64,000 nucleotides of DNA, taken from Plantibacter elymi (nom. nud.) (GTDB taxonomy: Bacteria; Actinomycetota; Actinomycetes; Actinomycetales; Microbacteriaceae). Shown here piece after piece: positions 33,869 to 42,506 of the stretch. Where the stretch lies: the NCBI RefSeq assembly GCF_900177795.1, contig NZ_FXWJ01000002.1:915879-979878 (forward strand). Direction: 5' to 3'. The translations under genes were made by a program, and so were the position numbers. A model generated the notes under the pieces. It was given only the letters and a program-made list of their open reading frames with translations. It was not told the DNA's origin and searched no databases. How positions within the stretch are numbered: the first letter of the stretch is position 1; each line of letters begins with the position of its first letter.

Positions 33869-34936
33869 TCACTTGTCGGAGGAGTCCGCCCAGATGTTGA
33901 CGTCGGCGCCCTCCGCGAGTCGGTCGATCTCCTCGAGCTCCTCGGTCGTGAACGCGGGGCCGTCGAGCGCCGCCAGGTTCTCGTCGAGCTGCTCGGGGCG
34001 GGAGGCGCCGATGAGGGCGGAGGTGATCGCGGGGTTGTTCAGGACCCAGGCGAGCGACATCTGCGAAAGGGTCTGCCCGCGCTCCACGGCGATGTCGTTG
34101 AGGGACCGGAGGCGGGTCGCCATCTCCTCGCTCACCTGCCGGTCGGGCAGGGACGGACGGTTCGTCGCACGCTCGGCCGGGCCGTCGCCGAGGTACTTGT
34201 CGGTGAGCAGGCCCTGCGCGAGCGGCACGAAGGCGATCGCGCCGAGGCCGGTCTCGGTCAGCACCTCGGTGAGGCCGTCCTCGACCCAGCGGTTGAGGAT
34301 CGAGTACGACGGCTGGTGGATCACGAGCGGCGTGCCGAGCTCGCGAGCGACGGCGTGTGCGGCGGCCGTCCGCTCGGCCGAGTACGAGGAGATGCCGACG
34401 TACAGGGCCTTGCCGGAGCGCACGATCGCGTCGAGCGCGCCCACGGTCTCCTCGATGGGCGTGACCTCGTCGACCCGGTGCGAGTAGAAGATGTCGACGT
34501 AGTCGAGACCCATCCGCTCGAGCGACTCGTCGAGGCTCGCGGTCAGGTACTTCTTCGAACCGAAGTTGCCGTACGGGCCTGGCCAGAAGTCGTAGCCGGC
34601 CTTCGAGGAGATGATGAGCTCGTTGCGGTACGGACCGAAGTCCTCGCGCATCATGCGACCGAAGTTCGTCTCGGCGGAGCCGTAGGGCGGGCCGTAGTTG
34701 TTCGCGAGGTCGAAGTGGGTGATGCCGTGGTCGAACGCGTGGCGCAGGAGCGCGCGCTGCCCGTCGAACGGCCGGTTGTCGCCGAAGTTGTACCAGAGGC
34801 CGAGCGAGATCGGCGGGAGGAAGAGCCCCGAGGTGCCGACCTGGCGGTAGTCGTTCCGCGCGTAGCGGTCGTCCGCCGCTGCGTACGGGCGGTGGATGTC
34901 GGGGACGTTCAGCGGGAATCGAGCATCAGCGGTCAT
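33869..34936 (-). CDS. Aldo/keto reductase (YghZ/Gpr-like)
   Basis: A 355-residue NADPH-dependent TIM-barrel reductase. The catalytic tetrad regions are visible: HFDLANNYGPPYGSAE (Asp and Tyr), ELIISSKAGYD (Lys) and DIFYSHRVDE (His). The N-terminal YRQVGTSGLFLPPISLGLW and the length match the subgroup containing E. coli YghZ (L-glyceraldehyde 3-phosphate reductase) and KCNAB-like proteins. The physiological substrate is unknown. It is inserted between rsmA and ispE, which are often adjacent in actinobacteria. TAACGT stands 6 nt before the ATG. Confidence 0.93.
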   Translation of the reverse strand: MTADARFPLNVPDIHRPYAAADDRYARNDYRQVGTSGLFLPPISLGLWYNFGDNRPFDGQRALLRHAFDHGITHFDLANNYGPPYGSAETNFGRMMREDFGPYRNELIISSKAGYDFWPGPYGNFGSKKYLTASLDESLERMGLDYVDIFYSHRVDEVTPIEETVGALDAIVRSGKALYVGISSYSAERTAAAHAVARELGTPLVIHQPSYSILNRWVEDGLTEVLTETGLGAIAFVPLAQGLLTDKYLGDGPAERATNRPSLPDRQVSEEMATRLRSLNDIAVERGQTLSQMSLAWVLNNPAITSALIGASRPEQLDENLAALDGPAFTTEELEEIDRLAEGADVNIWADSSDK

Positions 34937-34942
34937 GCGCCA

Positions 34943-34948
34943 ACGTTA
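34943..34948 (-). promoter_or_regulatory. -10 element, leaderless aldo/keto reductase promoter
   Basis: TAACGT on the minus strand, 6 nt before the ATG at 34936. Confidence 0.5.
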
Positions 34949-35797
34949 TCGTCCCGCACGCACGATCGACAGGAAGTCGTGGACCGTGAGCTCCTCGCCG
35001 CGGGCCGTCGGCTTCACCCCGGCGGCCTCCATCTGCTCCGTCGCGGCCTGGGAGCTGCCGAGGACGCTCCCGAGTGCCTGCCGGAGCATCTTGCGACGCT
35101 GCTGGAACGCCGCGTCGATGAGCGCGAAGGTCTTGATGCGCTCCTCCTCGGTGCCGATGACGTCGATGCGCCGCTCGAATCCGACGAGCACGGAGTCGAC
35201 GTTCGGGATGGGCCAGAACACTTGCCGACTCACCTGACCGGCGATGCGCCAGGCGCCGTACCAGGCGGCCTTCGCGCTCGGGGCGCCGTAGACCTTGCTC
35301 CCCGGGCCGGCGGCGAGTCGGTAGCCGACCTCGGCCTGCACCATGACGACACCGGCCGTCAGCGAGGTGAAGTGCTCCAGGAAGTGCAGGAGGACGGGCA
35401 CGGAGATGTTGTACGGCAGGTTGGCGACGAGTCGGTTGGGCTGCGCCGGGAGTTCCTCGATGCGCATCGCGTCCTCGTGGACGACCGACAACCGGTCGAT
35501 CATGCCCGGTGCCATCTCCCCCACGGTGAGCGGCAGCTGCTTGGCGAGCCGACCGTCGATCTCGACGGCGACGACGCTCGCGTCGGCCTCGAGCAGGCCG
35601 AGCGTCAACGAGCCGAGGCCAGGGCCGATCTCGACGACGACGTCGCCCGGAGCGACGTGCGCGACCGACACGATCTTGCGGACGGTGTTCGCGTCGATGA
35701 CGAAGTTCTGACCGAGCTTCTTCGTCGGCGTCACGTCCAGCAGGGTGGCGAGATCTCGGATCTCGGCGGGGCCGAGCAGGGCGACGGAGGCGGTCAT
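34946..35797 (-). CDS. rsmA: 16S rRNA dimethyladenosine transferase RsmA/KsgA
   Basis: A 283-residue SAM-dependent enzyme that dimethylates two adjacent adenosines near the 3' end of 16S rRNA during 30S maturation. Motifs: KKLGQNFVIDANTVRKIV, VVEIGPGLGSLTLGLLE (SAM site), VVAVEIDGRLAKQL, and the catalytic NLPYNISVPVLLHFL. The C-terminal lobe includes PNVDSVLVGFERR. GATACT lies 6 nt before the ATG with GGAGGG between them, so either leaderless or led initiation is possible. Confidence 0.97.
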   Translation of the reverse strand: MTASVALLGPAEIRDLATLLDVTPTKKLGQNFVIDANTVRKIVSVAHVAPGDVVVEIGPGLGSLTLGLLEADASVVAVEIDGRLAKQLPLTVGEMAPGMIDRLSVVHEDAMRIEELPAQPNRLVANLPYNISVPVLLHFLEHFTSLTAGVVMVQAEVGYRLAAGPGSKVYGAPSAKAAWYGAWRIAGQVSRQVFWPIPNVDSVLVGFERRIDVIGTEEERIKTFALIDAAFQQRRKMLRQALGSVLGSSQAATEQMEAAGVKPTARGEELTVHDFLSIVRAGR

Positions 35798-35803
35798 CCC
35801 TCC

Positions 35804-35809
35804 AGTATC
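35804..35809 (-). promoter_or_regulatory. Possible -10 element of rsmA
   Basis: GATACT on the minus strand, 6 nt before the rsmA ATG. Confidence 0.4.
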
Positions 35810-35872
35810 CCTGATCGCGGAGCCGGTCCTCGTCGGGCGACGGGCGCGAGGCTCGGTGACGGGCTCAGTCGC

Positions 35873-36778
35873 TCAGTCGGCCCAGGAGCCGTAGACGCGC
35901 TCGGTGTTCGTCGCGAGCTGCGTCGCGAACGCGGCGACGTCCTCGCCCAGGTGCTCGGCCATGCCGCGCACCGTGTACGGGAGGAGGTACGGCGCGTTCG
36001 GACGGCCACGGAACGGGGCGGGCGTGAGGTAGGGCGCGTCGGTCTCGACCATGATCAGCTCGCGGGGCAGGATCGCGAGCGCCTCACGCAGCGGTGCGGC
36101 GTTCTTGAACGTGACCGTCCCGGCGAAGGAGGCGTACCAGCCGTGCTCGGCGCACAGCTCGGCGAGCTCCGGGCCGCCCGAGAAGCAGTGGAAGACGGTG
36201 CGTTCGGGAGCGCCCACCCGGAGGAGCGTCTCGACGACCTCGTCGTGGGCGTCCCGATCGTGGATCTGCAGCGCGACACCGTGCCGCTTCGCGATCGCGA
36301 TGTGTGCTTCGAACGATGCGAACTGCGCCGCTCGGCCGTCCTCCTCGGTGCGGAAGAAGTCGAGGCCGGTCTCGCCGACGGCACGGACACGGGGCTCTGC
36401 CGCGAGACGGTCGATCTCGGCCAGCGCCTCGTCCAGGGTTCCCGCGCGGTCGAGGTCCGGTGCGTCGTTGGGGTGGATCGCGACCGCCGCGAGCACGCGG
36501 GGGTCACGAGCGGCGATCGCCGCCGACCAACGCGAGGTCTCGACGTCGGTGCCGACCTGCACGATGCCGCGGACCCCGACGGAGGCCGCACGGTCCAAGT
36601 GCTCGGACGGGGTCAGCGGGGCGTCGCCGTCGGCGTGCTCGAGGTGCGTGTGGTTGTCGTAGACCGCGACCGGCAGCACCTCAGGTGCCTCGGGGTAGCT
36701 CAGCTGCTTCCGCTCCCCCGCTTCGCGCTGCCGCAGGTGCGGTGTGGCGGCCGGATCCGGCGCGACGCCCCCGCTCAT
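35873..36778 (-). CDS. tatD: TatD-family metal-dependent deoxyribonuclease
   Basis: A 301-residue TIM-barrel hydrolase. Metal ligands typical of TatD are seen: DNHTHLEH (HxH), GETGLDFFR (Glu), LQIHDRDAHDE (His), VFHCFSGG (His) and ETDAPYLTP (Asp). Members act as 3'-5' DNA exonucleases or on D-aminoacyl-tRNA-like bonds. A 40-residue N-terminal extension before the barrel is unusual but begins at an ATG overlapping the metG stop (ATGA), which supports this start. Confidence 0.95.
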   Translation of the reverse strand: MSGGVAPDPAATPHLRQREAGERKQLSYPEAPEVLPVAVYDNHTHLEHADGDAPLTPSEHLDRAASVGVRGIVQVGTDVETSRWSAAIAARDPRVLAAVAIHPNDAPDLDRAGTLDEALAEIDRLAAEPRVRAVGETGLDFFRTEEDGRAAQFASFEAHIAIAKRHGVALQIHDRDAHDEVVETLLRVGAPERTVFHCFSGGPELAELCAEHGWYASFAGTVTFKNAAPLREALAILPRELIMVETDAPYLTPAPFRGRPNAPYLLPYTVRGMAEHLGEDVAAFATQLATNTERVYGSWAD

Positions 36779-38355
36779 TCGGCGACGGCCTCGATCCGCG
36801 GGAACAGGGGCTCGAGCCCTGCCACCGAGGTGCCGGCGGGCAGCTGCCCCCAGGTGCCGACGTCGCCGATGCGCTGTGCCCCGAGCTCGCCGAGGGCGGC
36901 TTCGGCGCCGAGAGCGGACCACAGTTTGGTGGTCGCCTTCGGGACGAAGGGGTGCAGCAGGACCGACAGGGCGCGCAGGCCCTCGACCGCCGTGGCGAGC
37001 ACGGTGCCGAGCCGCTCCCGCTTGGCCTCGTCCTTCGCGAGCGCCCACGGCTCCTGCTCGGTGATGTAGCCGTTCAGCTCGTCGACGATCCGCCAGATGG
37101 CCGCGAGCGCGTCCTGGATGGCGAGGCGCTCGATCGCGGCGTCGGCGTCCGCAGCCGCCCGGGCGACCGTCTCCTGGATGGCCACGTCGGCCGGTTCGGA
37201 AGGGCCGCTCGCCGGCACGACGCCGTCGAAGTACCGCGTCACCATGGCGAGCACGCGCGACGCGAGGTTGCCGAAGCCGTTCGCGAGCTCCGCCTGGTAC
37301 CGCGCGGAGAGGTCCTCCCAGCTGAACGAACCGTCCTGCCCGAAGGCGATGGCGCGCATGAAGTAGTAGCGGAACGCGTCGGAGCCGAAGGTGTCGGTGA
37401 TCTCACTCGGTGCGATACCGGTGAGCTTCGACTTCGACATCTTCTCGCCGCCGACGAGCAGCCAGCCGTGACCGAAGACCCGCTTCGGGACCTCGAGCCC
37501 GGCGGCCATGAGCATGGCCGGCCAGATGACCGCGTGGAACCGCAGGATGTCCTTGCCGACGATCTGTGTGGCGGGCCAGCGCTCGGCGAACGCCTCCTCG
37601 TCGGAGCCGTACCCGGCGGCGGTGATGTAGTTGAGCAGGGCGTCGAACCACACGTAGACGACGTGGCTCTCGTCCCACGGCACCTTGATGCCCCAGTCGA
37701 AGGTCGAGCGGGAGATGGACAGGTCCTTGAGCCCCTGGCGCACGAACTGGATGACCTCGTTGCGCGCCGACTCCGGCTGCACGAACTCCGGTCGTTCCTC
37801 GTAGAGGGCCAGCAGGCGCTCGGCGAAGTCGCTCATGCGGAAGAAGTAGTTGCTCTCCTGGAGCAGTTCGACCGGCTTCGAGTGGATCGCGCACACGAGC
37901 TGCCCGACGTACTCGCCGGTGCCCTGCACGAGGTCGCTCTCCTGCTTGTACTCCTCACAGCCGACGCAGTAGTACCCCTCGAACTCACCGGTGTAGATGA
38001 AGCCGGCGTCGTACAGGCGCTGGAGGAAGAGCTGGACGTTCTGCTCGTGCCGTTCGTCCGTCGTGCGGATGAAGTCGTCGTTCGAGATGTCGATCGTGTC
38101 GAGCAGCGGGTACCAGGACTCGCTGACGAGCTTGTCGGCCCACTCCTTCGGCGTCACGCCGTTCGCGGTCGCCGTGCGCAGGATCTTCTGGCCGTGCTCG
38201 TCGGTCCCGGTCAGGAACCAGGTGCGGTCTCCGGCCTGACGGTGCCAGCGCGCGAGGACGTCCGCGGCCACCTCCGTGTAGGCGTGCCCGATGTGCGGGG
38301 CATCGTTGACGTAGAAGATGGGCGTGGTGATGTAGAACGAGGTGCCGTCGGCCAT
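36775..38355 (-). CDS. metG: Methionyl-tRNA synthetase
   Basis: A 526-residue class I synthetase charging initiator and elongator tRNA-Met. The N-terminal FYITTPIFYVNDAPHIGHAYTEV contains the HIGH signature, and KMSKSKLTG carries KMSKS. A short zinc-knuckle remnant YCVGCEEY lies in the connective peptide, and the anticodon-binding helical domain occupies the last 170 residues. No C-terminal dimerisation domain is present, as in many actinobacteria. The ATG at 38355 is 7 nt after TAGGAT, possibly leaderless; a longer upstream frame is spurious. It overlaps tatD. Confidence 0.97.
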   Translation of the reverse strand: MADGTSFYITTPIFYVNDAPHIGHAYTEVAADVLARWHRQAGDRTWFLTGTDEHGQKILRTATANGVTPKEWADKLVSESWYPLLDTIDISNDDFIRTTDERHEQNVQLFLQRLYDAGFIYTGEFEGYYCVGCEEYKQESDLVQGTGEYVGQLVCAIHSKPVELLQESNYFFRMSDFAERLLALYEERPEFVQPESARNEVIQFVRQGLKDLSISRSTFDWGIKVPWDESHVVYVWFDALLNYITAAGYGSDEEAFAERWPATQIVGKDILRFHAVIWPAMLMAAGLEVPKRVFGHGWLLVGGEKMSKSKLTGIAPSEITDTFGSDAFRYYFMRAIAFGQDGSFSWEDLSARYQAELANGFGNLASRVLAMVTRYFDGVVPASGPSEPADVAIQETVARAAADADAAIERLAIQDALAAIWRIVDELNGYITEQEPWALAKDEAKRERLGTVLATAVEGLRALSVLLHPFVPKATTKLWSALGAEAALGELGAQRIGDVGTWGQLPAGTSVAGLEPLFPRIEAVAE

Positions 38356-38396
38356 GGGGTCAATCCTAGGACGAGCGGGCGTCGCCACCGTGCCTG

Positions 38397-39254
38397 TTAC
38401 GGTGCGGGACGCACCTGCGCGTCCGGTGACGCCTTCGGGGGCCGGGCTGCGAGGGCCGCCTGGTACAGGTCGCGCTTCGAGAGGCCGGTGGCCTCGGCGA
38501 CCTCGTTGGAGGCGTCCTTCAGGCGCGTGCCCGACGCCACGAGCGCGAGCACCTGCTCGAGCGCGGTGGCCGGATCGGCCTCGACGGCCTCCGCACCGGC
38601 GATGACGATGCAGATCTCGCCTTTCACACCCCCGGACGCCCACTCGGCCAGTTCAGCGGCCGTTCCCCGCTTGACCTCCTCGAACAGCTTGGTGAGCTCC
38701 CGGCACACCGCCACGCGACGTTCGGCTCCGAGCACGGAGGCGATGTCCTCGAGGGAGGAGGCGAGTCGGTTGGGCGATTCGAAGAACACCATCGTGCGTG
38801 GCTCGGTCGCGAGGCCCCGGAGGCTGCTGCGTCGGTCGCCCGGCTTCCGCGGGAGGAACCCCTCGAAGGTGAAGCGGTCGGTCGCGAGGCCGGACACGGC
38901 GAGCGCCGTCACGACCGCCGACGGCCCGGGGATCGCGGTGACCTGGACGTCTGCGGCCGCCGCCGCGTCGACGAGATGGAAGCCGGGGTCGGACACGGTC
39001 GGCATGCCGGCGTCGCTGAGCACGAGGACGTCGGTCTCACGGGCCAGTTCGACGATCTCGGCCGCACGTTCGCGCTCGTTGTGGTCGTGCATGGCGATGA
39101 GCCTCGGCCGCGATTCGACACCGAGGGCGCGCAGGAGGTGGATGGCCGTCCGGGTGTCCTCGGCGACGATGACCTCCGCCGCGGCCAGCGCTTCCCGGAG
39201 TCGTGGCGACGCATCGCCGAGGTTGCCGATGGGGGTCGCTCCGAGGATGATCAC
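38397..39254 (-). CDS. rsmI: 16S rRNA (cytidine-1402-2'-O)-methyltransferase
   Basis: A 285-residue tetrapyrrole-methylase-fold enzyme methylating C1402 in the 16S rRNA decoding centre. Motifs: VIILGATPIGNLGDASPRLREAL at the N-terminus, AEDTRTAIHLLRALG, VLVLSDAGMPTVSDPGF and IPGPSAVVTALAVSGL (SAM-binding loop), FEGFLPRKPGDR, and CRELTKLFEEVKRG. Start chosen at the GTG at 39254 with GGGAG upstream; the longer frame has no family similarity. It is divergent from the mannosyltransferase, an arrangement seen across actinobacteria. Confidence 0.95.
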   Translation of the reverse strand: MIILGATPIGNLGDASPRLREALAAAEVIVAEDTRTAIHLLRALGVESRPRLIAMHDHNERERAAEIVELARETDVLVLSDAGMPTVSDPGFHLVDAAAAADVQVTAIPGPSAVVTALAVSGLATDRFTFEGFLPRKPGDRRSSLRGLATEPRTMVFFESPNRLASSLEDIASVLGAERRVAVCRELTKLFEEVKRGTAAELAEWASGGVKGEICIVIAGAEAVEADPATALEQVLALVASGTRLKDASNEVAEATGLSKRDLYQAALAARPPKASPDAQVRPAP

Positions 39255-39283
39255 CGGACCAGTCTCCCATCCGGTCGGGGTGG

Positions 39284-39289
39284 TTAGAT
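39284..39289 (+). promoter_or_regulatory. Possible -10 element of the mannosyltransferase gene
   Basis: TTAGAT, 6 nt before the GTG start at 39296. Confidence 0.4.
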
Positions 39290-39295
39290 GAGACG

Positions 39296-40885
39296 GTGTC
39301 GGTCGATCTTCTGGAAGCCCCTGTGACGGGATCCCGCCTCGACCGCTGGTGGGAGCGGATGCTCCGCACCGAGCGCCGCCGGAAGCTCTGGATCTGGGGC
39401 GGTCCGGCCGCCGTGACACTCCTCGCGTTCGTGCTGCGGTTCTGGAACCTCGGTCACCCGCACTCGCTCGTCTTCGACGAGACCTTCTACGTGAAGGACT
39501 CGTGGTCGCTGTGGCTGAACGGCTACGAGAGCACCTGGCCGGACGGGGCCGACGAGGGCTTCGCGAACGGCGACGCGGGCAGCCCGAGCACGAACCCCTC
39601 CTACGTCGTGCACCCACCGCTCGGGAAGTGGTTGATCGCGCTCGGCATCGCCGTCTTCGGCATCGACGACAGCACCGGGTGGCGCATCTCCACCGTGATC
39701 GCCGGAACGCTCGCGGTCCTGCTCGTCACGCTCATCGCCAAGCGGTTGTTCACCTCGTCGATCCTCGCCGTCCTGGCCGGGTTCCTGTTCGCGATCGACG
39801 GCCACGCGATCGTCATGGCCCGGGTCTCGCTGCTCGACAACTTCGTCATGTTCTTCGTCCTGGCGGGATTCGGCGCGATCCTGCTGGACCGGTCGTGGCA
39901 CGCGTCACGCCTCGCGGCGAAGGTCGCGTCAGCCCGGGCGAGCGGCGCCGATCCGGCCTGGGGTCCCGTCCTCTGGTGGCGGCCGTGGCTGCTCGCCGCA
40001 GGGGTCGCGTTCGGCGCGGCCACCGCGGTCAAGTGGAACGGGCTGTACTTCCTCGCCGCGTTCGGCGTGTACGTGATCGTCACGGATCTGCTGCTCCGCC
40101 GCCGACTGGGCCTCAGCCTGTGGGCGAGCGCAGCGGTCCTCAAGCAGGGCCCCGTGTCCTTCGTGACCCTCGTCCCCGTGTCCGCCGTCGTGTACCTCGC
40201 CAGCTGGACCGGCTGGATCAGGACGTCCGGCGGGTACGACCGCCAGTGGGCCGATGCGGTGGGCAACGCCTGGACCGGCACCTTCGCGTGGGTCCCCCAC
40301 TGGTTCCAGAGTCTCCTCCACTACCACCAGAGCGCCTACAGCTTCCACGTCGGCCTCAGCACCCCGCACCCCTACGCCGCGAACCCGCTCGGCTGGCTGC
40401 TCATGATCCGGCCGACGAGCATGTACTACCAGTCCCCCGCCACCGGGACCGACGGCTGCGCGTGGGACGCCTGCTCCTCCGCGATCACCTCGATCGGCAA
40501 CCCGCTCATCTGGTGGGGCGCCGCCGTCGCGCTCGGGTACTGCGTCTACCGGCTCGTCCGCTACCGCGAGTGGCAGGTCGGGCTCATCGTCCTGGGCGTC
40601 GCAGCCGGGTACCTGCCCTGGCTGCTCTACCTGAACCGGACGGTGTTCCAGTTCTACACGATCGTCTTCGAGCCGTACCTCATCCTGGCGCTCGTCTTCG
40701 CGATCGGGAAGATCCTCGGGTCCCGCGACGACCCGGAGGAACGCCGATTCGCCGGCGTCGGCGTCATCGGGGTGTTCGTGACCATCACGACGCTGTTGAG
40801 CATCTTCTGGTATCCGCTCTGGACCGCCATCACCGTGCCCTACTGGTTCTGGCACCTGCACGCCTGGTTGCCGTCATGGGTGTGA
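39296..40885 (+). CDS. Polyprenyl-phosphate-mannose protein O-mannosyltransferase (PMT family)
   Basis: A 529-residue integral membrane GT-C glycosyltransferase with about 11 transmembrane segments. It transfers mannose from polyprenyl-phosphate-mannose to Ser/Thr of secreted proteins. The catalytic acidic pair is in the first external loop, HSLVFDETFYVKD (about 55-67). HPPLGKWLIALGIAVFG and the W-rich C-terminal segments (FWYPLWTAITVPYWFWHLHAW) are typical of actinobacterial PMTs. The N-terminal cytosolic part is basic. The GTG start is supported by a -10-like element 6 nt upstream. Secreted proteins such as the one at 8959 are possible substrates. Confidence 0.93.
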   Translation: MSVDLLEAPVTGSRLDRWWERMLRTERRRKLWIWGGPAAVTLLAFVLRFWNLGHPHSLVFDETFYVKDSWSLWLNGYESTWPDGADEGFANGDAGSPSTNPSYVVHPPLGKWLIALGIAVFGIDDSTGWRISTVIAGTLAVLLVTLIAKRLFTSSILAVLAGFLFAIDGHAIVMARVSLLDNFVMFFVLAGFGAILLDRSWHASRLAAKVASARASGADPAWGPVLWWRPWLLAAGVAFGAATAVKWNGLYFLAAFGVYVIVTDLLLRRRLGLSLWASAAVLKQGPVSFVTLVPVSAVVYLASWTGWIRTSGGYDRQWADAVGNAWTGTFAWVPHWFQSLLHYHQSAYSFHVGLSTPHPYAANPLGWLLMIRPTSMYYQSPATGTDGCAWDACSSAITSIGNPLIWWGAAVALGYCVYRLVRYREWQVGLIVLGVAAGYLPWLLYLNRTVFQFYTIVFEPYLILALVFAIGKILGSRDDPEERRFAGVGVIGVFVTITTLLSIFWYPLWTAITVPYWFWHLHAWLPSWV

Positions 40886-40898
40886 CGGGAGGTCGGTG

Positions 40899-41918
40899 AT
40901 GAAGGCGCTCCCCGGGGTGCTCGTCGCCGGTGCAGCGGCGCTCGCCGCCCTGGGCCTCCACACCCTCCTGCCGGTCGTCCCGCTGCTCACCGCGAGCGTC
41001 CTGCTCGGCATGGTGGTGGGCCAGCTTCCGCCGTTCCAGCGGCTCGCGGCGGGCGTCCTGAAGCCGGGACTCGGCATGAGCGCGAAACGGTTCATGCGGA
41101 TCGGTGTCGTCCTGCTGGGGCTGAAGCTGAGCCTCGTCGACATCGCCGGCCTGGGGTGGGTCACGCTCGCCACCACGGTCGCGATCGTCGTCGTCACGTT
41201 CTTCGTCACCCTCTGGCTCGGCCGGAGACTGGGGCTCGCGGGCCCCGAACCGCTCCTCATCGCCACGGGCTTCTCCATCTGCGGCGCCTCCGCCATCGGC
41301 GCGATGAGCGGCGTCGTGAAGGCGAAGGACGAGGAGCAGGCGACGCCCGTCGCGCTCGTCACGCTCTGCGGGACCCTCGCGATCTTCGTCCTCCCGGCGC
41401 TCCGCGGCCCACTCGGGCTCAGTGACGAGCAGTTCGGTCACTGGGTGGGGGCGAGCGTGCACGATGTGGGCCAGGTCGTCGCGACCGCCCAGATCGCCGG
41501 CACGGGCGCACTCGCGATCGCCGTCGTCGTCAAGCTGACCCGCGTCGTGCTCCTCGCCCCCATGGTCGCCGCCGCCGCGACGATCGAGCGCCGCCGACTC
41601 CTGGCGGTGTCGGCCCGCACCGGTGCCCATGCTGATGCAGACGGAGCCGCGACCGCAGCCCGACCGCCGATCGTCCCGTTGTTCGTGGCGGGCTTCATCG
41701 CCGCGGTCCTCGTCCGCACCCTGCTCCCGGTGCCCGAGCTCGTCCTCGACGTCGCCGACGGCGTGCAGACCGCGCTGCTGGCGATGGCGCTCTTCTCGCT
41801 CGGTGCCGCGATCCGCGTCCGCACGCTCGTCACCACCGGGTGGCGCGCGCTCGTCGTCGGGCTCGTCTCCTGGCTCCTCATCGCGGTGCTCGCGCTCGGA
41901 GCGGTGCACCTGGCCTGA
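40899..41918 (+). CDS. YeiH/UPF0324-family putative sulfate exporter
   Basis: A 339-residue protein with about ten transmembrane helices, of the UPF0324/PSE family. Family features are LLGMVVGQLPPFQRLAAGVLKPGLGMSAKRFMRIGVVLLGLKLSL, the conserved ATGFSICGASAIGAMSGVVKAKDEEQA, and GASVHDVGQVVATAQ. The transported substrate is not established experimentally for most members; sulfite or sulfate efflux has been proposed. The ATG is preceded by GGGAGG. It begins 13 bp after the mannosyltransferase, likely co-transcribed. Confidence 0.9.
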   Translation: MKALPGVLVAGAAALAALGLHTLLPVVPLLTASVLLGMVVGQLPPFQRLAAGVLKPGLGMSAKRFMRIGVVLLGLKLSLVDIAGLGWVTLATTVAIVVVTFFVTLWLGRRLGLAGPEPLLIATGFSICGASAIGAMSGVVKAKDEEQATPVALVTLCGTLAIFVLPALRGPLGLSDEQFGHWVGASVHDVGQVVATAQIAGTGALAIAVVVKLTRVVLLAPMVAAAATIERRRLLAVSARTGAHADADGAATAARPPIVPLFVAGFIAAVLVRTLLPVPELVLDVADGVQTALLAMALFSLGAAIRVRTLVTTGWRALVVGLVSWLLIAVLALGAVHLA

Positions 41919-41940
41919 GGCAGGGGCACGCGGTCGCTTT

Positions 41941-41968
41941 CGCGGCACGTCATGCACGGCGTGCCGCG
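41941..41968. terminator. Hairpin between convergent yeiH-like and sugE-like genes
   Basis: A perfect 9-bp inverted repeat, CGCGGCACG (41941-41949) and CGTGCCGCG (41960-41968), with a 10-nt loop in the 78-bp gap between the stops. Confidence 0.6.
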
Positions 41969-41996
41969 GGCGCGGGCACGTGCCTGGGCAGCTCGG

Positions 41997-42320
41997 CTAG
42001 TGCTCGCCGCCCACGATCTTCAGGCCGATGACACAGCCGATGAGCCCGAGGATGAGCAGCACCTTGACGACCGACAGTTGCTCGCCGCCGAAGGTCATGG
42101 CGTACCCGACGGTGAGCGCGGCACCGATCCCGACCCAGACCGCGTAGGCGGTGCCCACCGGGATGTCGCGCATGGCCCAGGCGAGGCCGGCCATGCTGAG
42201 CACGAGCGCCCCCGCGAACGTCACGGTCGGCCAGAGCTTCGTGAAGCCCTCGGACTTGCCGAGCGCGGTGGCCCAGACGGCTTCCAGGACGCCGGAGGCG
42301 ATGAGTACGATCCAAGACAT
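41997..42320 (-). CDS. Small multidrug resistance-family transporter (SugE/Gdx-like)
   Basis: A 107-residue protein with four transmembrane helices. It works as a dual-topology dimer exchanging protons for a cation. The active-site glutamate is in SGVLEAVWATALGKSEGFT (Glu13). The flanking sequence, with Trp-Ala-Thr and Lys-Ser-Glu-Gly-Phe-Thr, matches SugE/guanidinium exporters rather than the EmrE drug exporters. I chose the ATG at 42320, with GGGAG 8 nt upstream. No guanidine riboswitch could be recognised in the shared upstream region with metY. Confidence 0.9.
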   Translation of the reverse strand: MSWIVLIASGVLEAVWATALGKSEGFTKLWPTVTFAGALVLSMAGLAWAMRDIPVGTAYAVWVGIGAALTVGYAMTFGGEQLSVVKVLLILGLIGCVIGLKIVGGEH

Positions 42321-42494
42321 GACGATCACTCCCAAGTGGTCAGTCTTGTCGCGTTCCGGGTACTGCGCCCTCGTCCGGCAGCCCGATCAGGGCTGTGACT
42401 CACACGATACGCCGACGCCCTGGGCAGGCCCTGTGCAGTGGGGTCGAATGCGACGCAATGTTGCAGCACGGTGAAGCGCTCGACGGTGCTCCGG

Positions 42495-42500
42495 TAGCGT
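42495..42500 (+). promoter_or_regulatory. -10 element, leaderless metY promoter
   Basis: TAGCGT, exactly 6 nt before the ATG at 42507. Confidence 0.55.
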
Positions 42501-42506
42501 GAACGC

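Noticed and set aside
42336..42494. Guanidine riboswitch before the SugE-like gene
   Set aside because: Only one ACGA-containing small hairpin can be drawn; the ykkC-I core sequences and a second ACGR hairpin of the type II motif are not visible.
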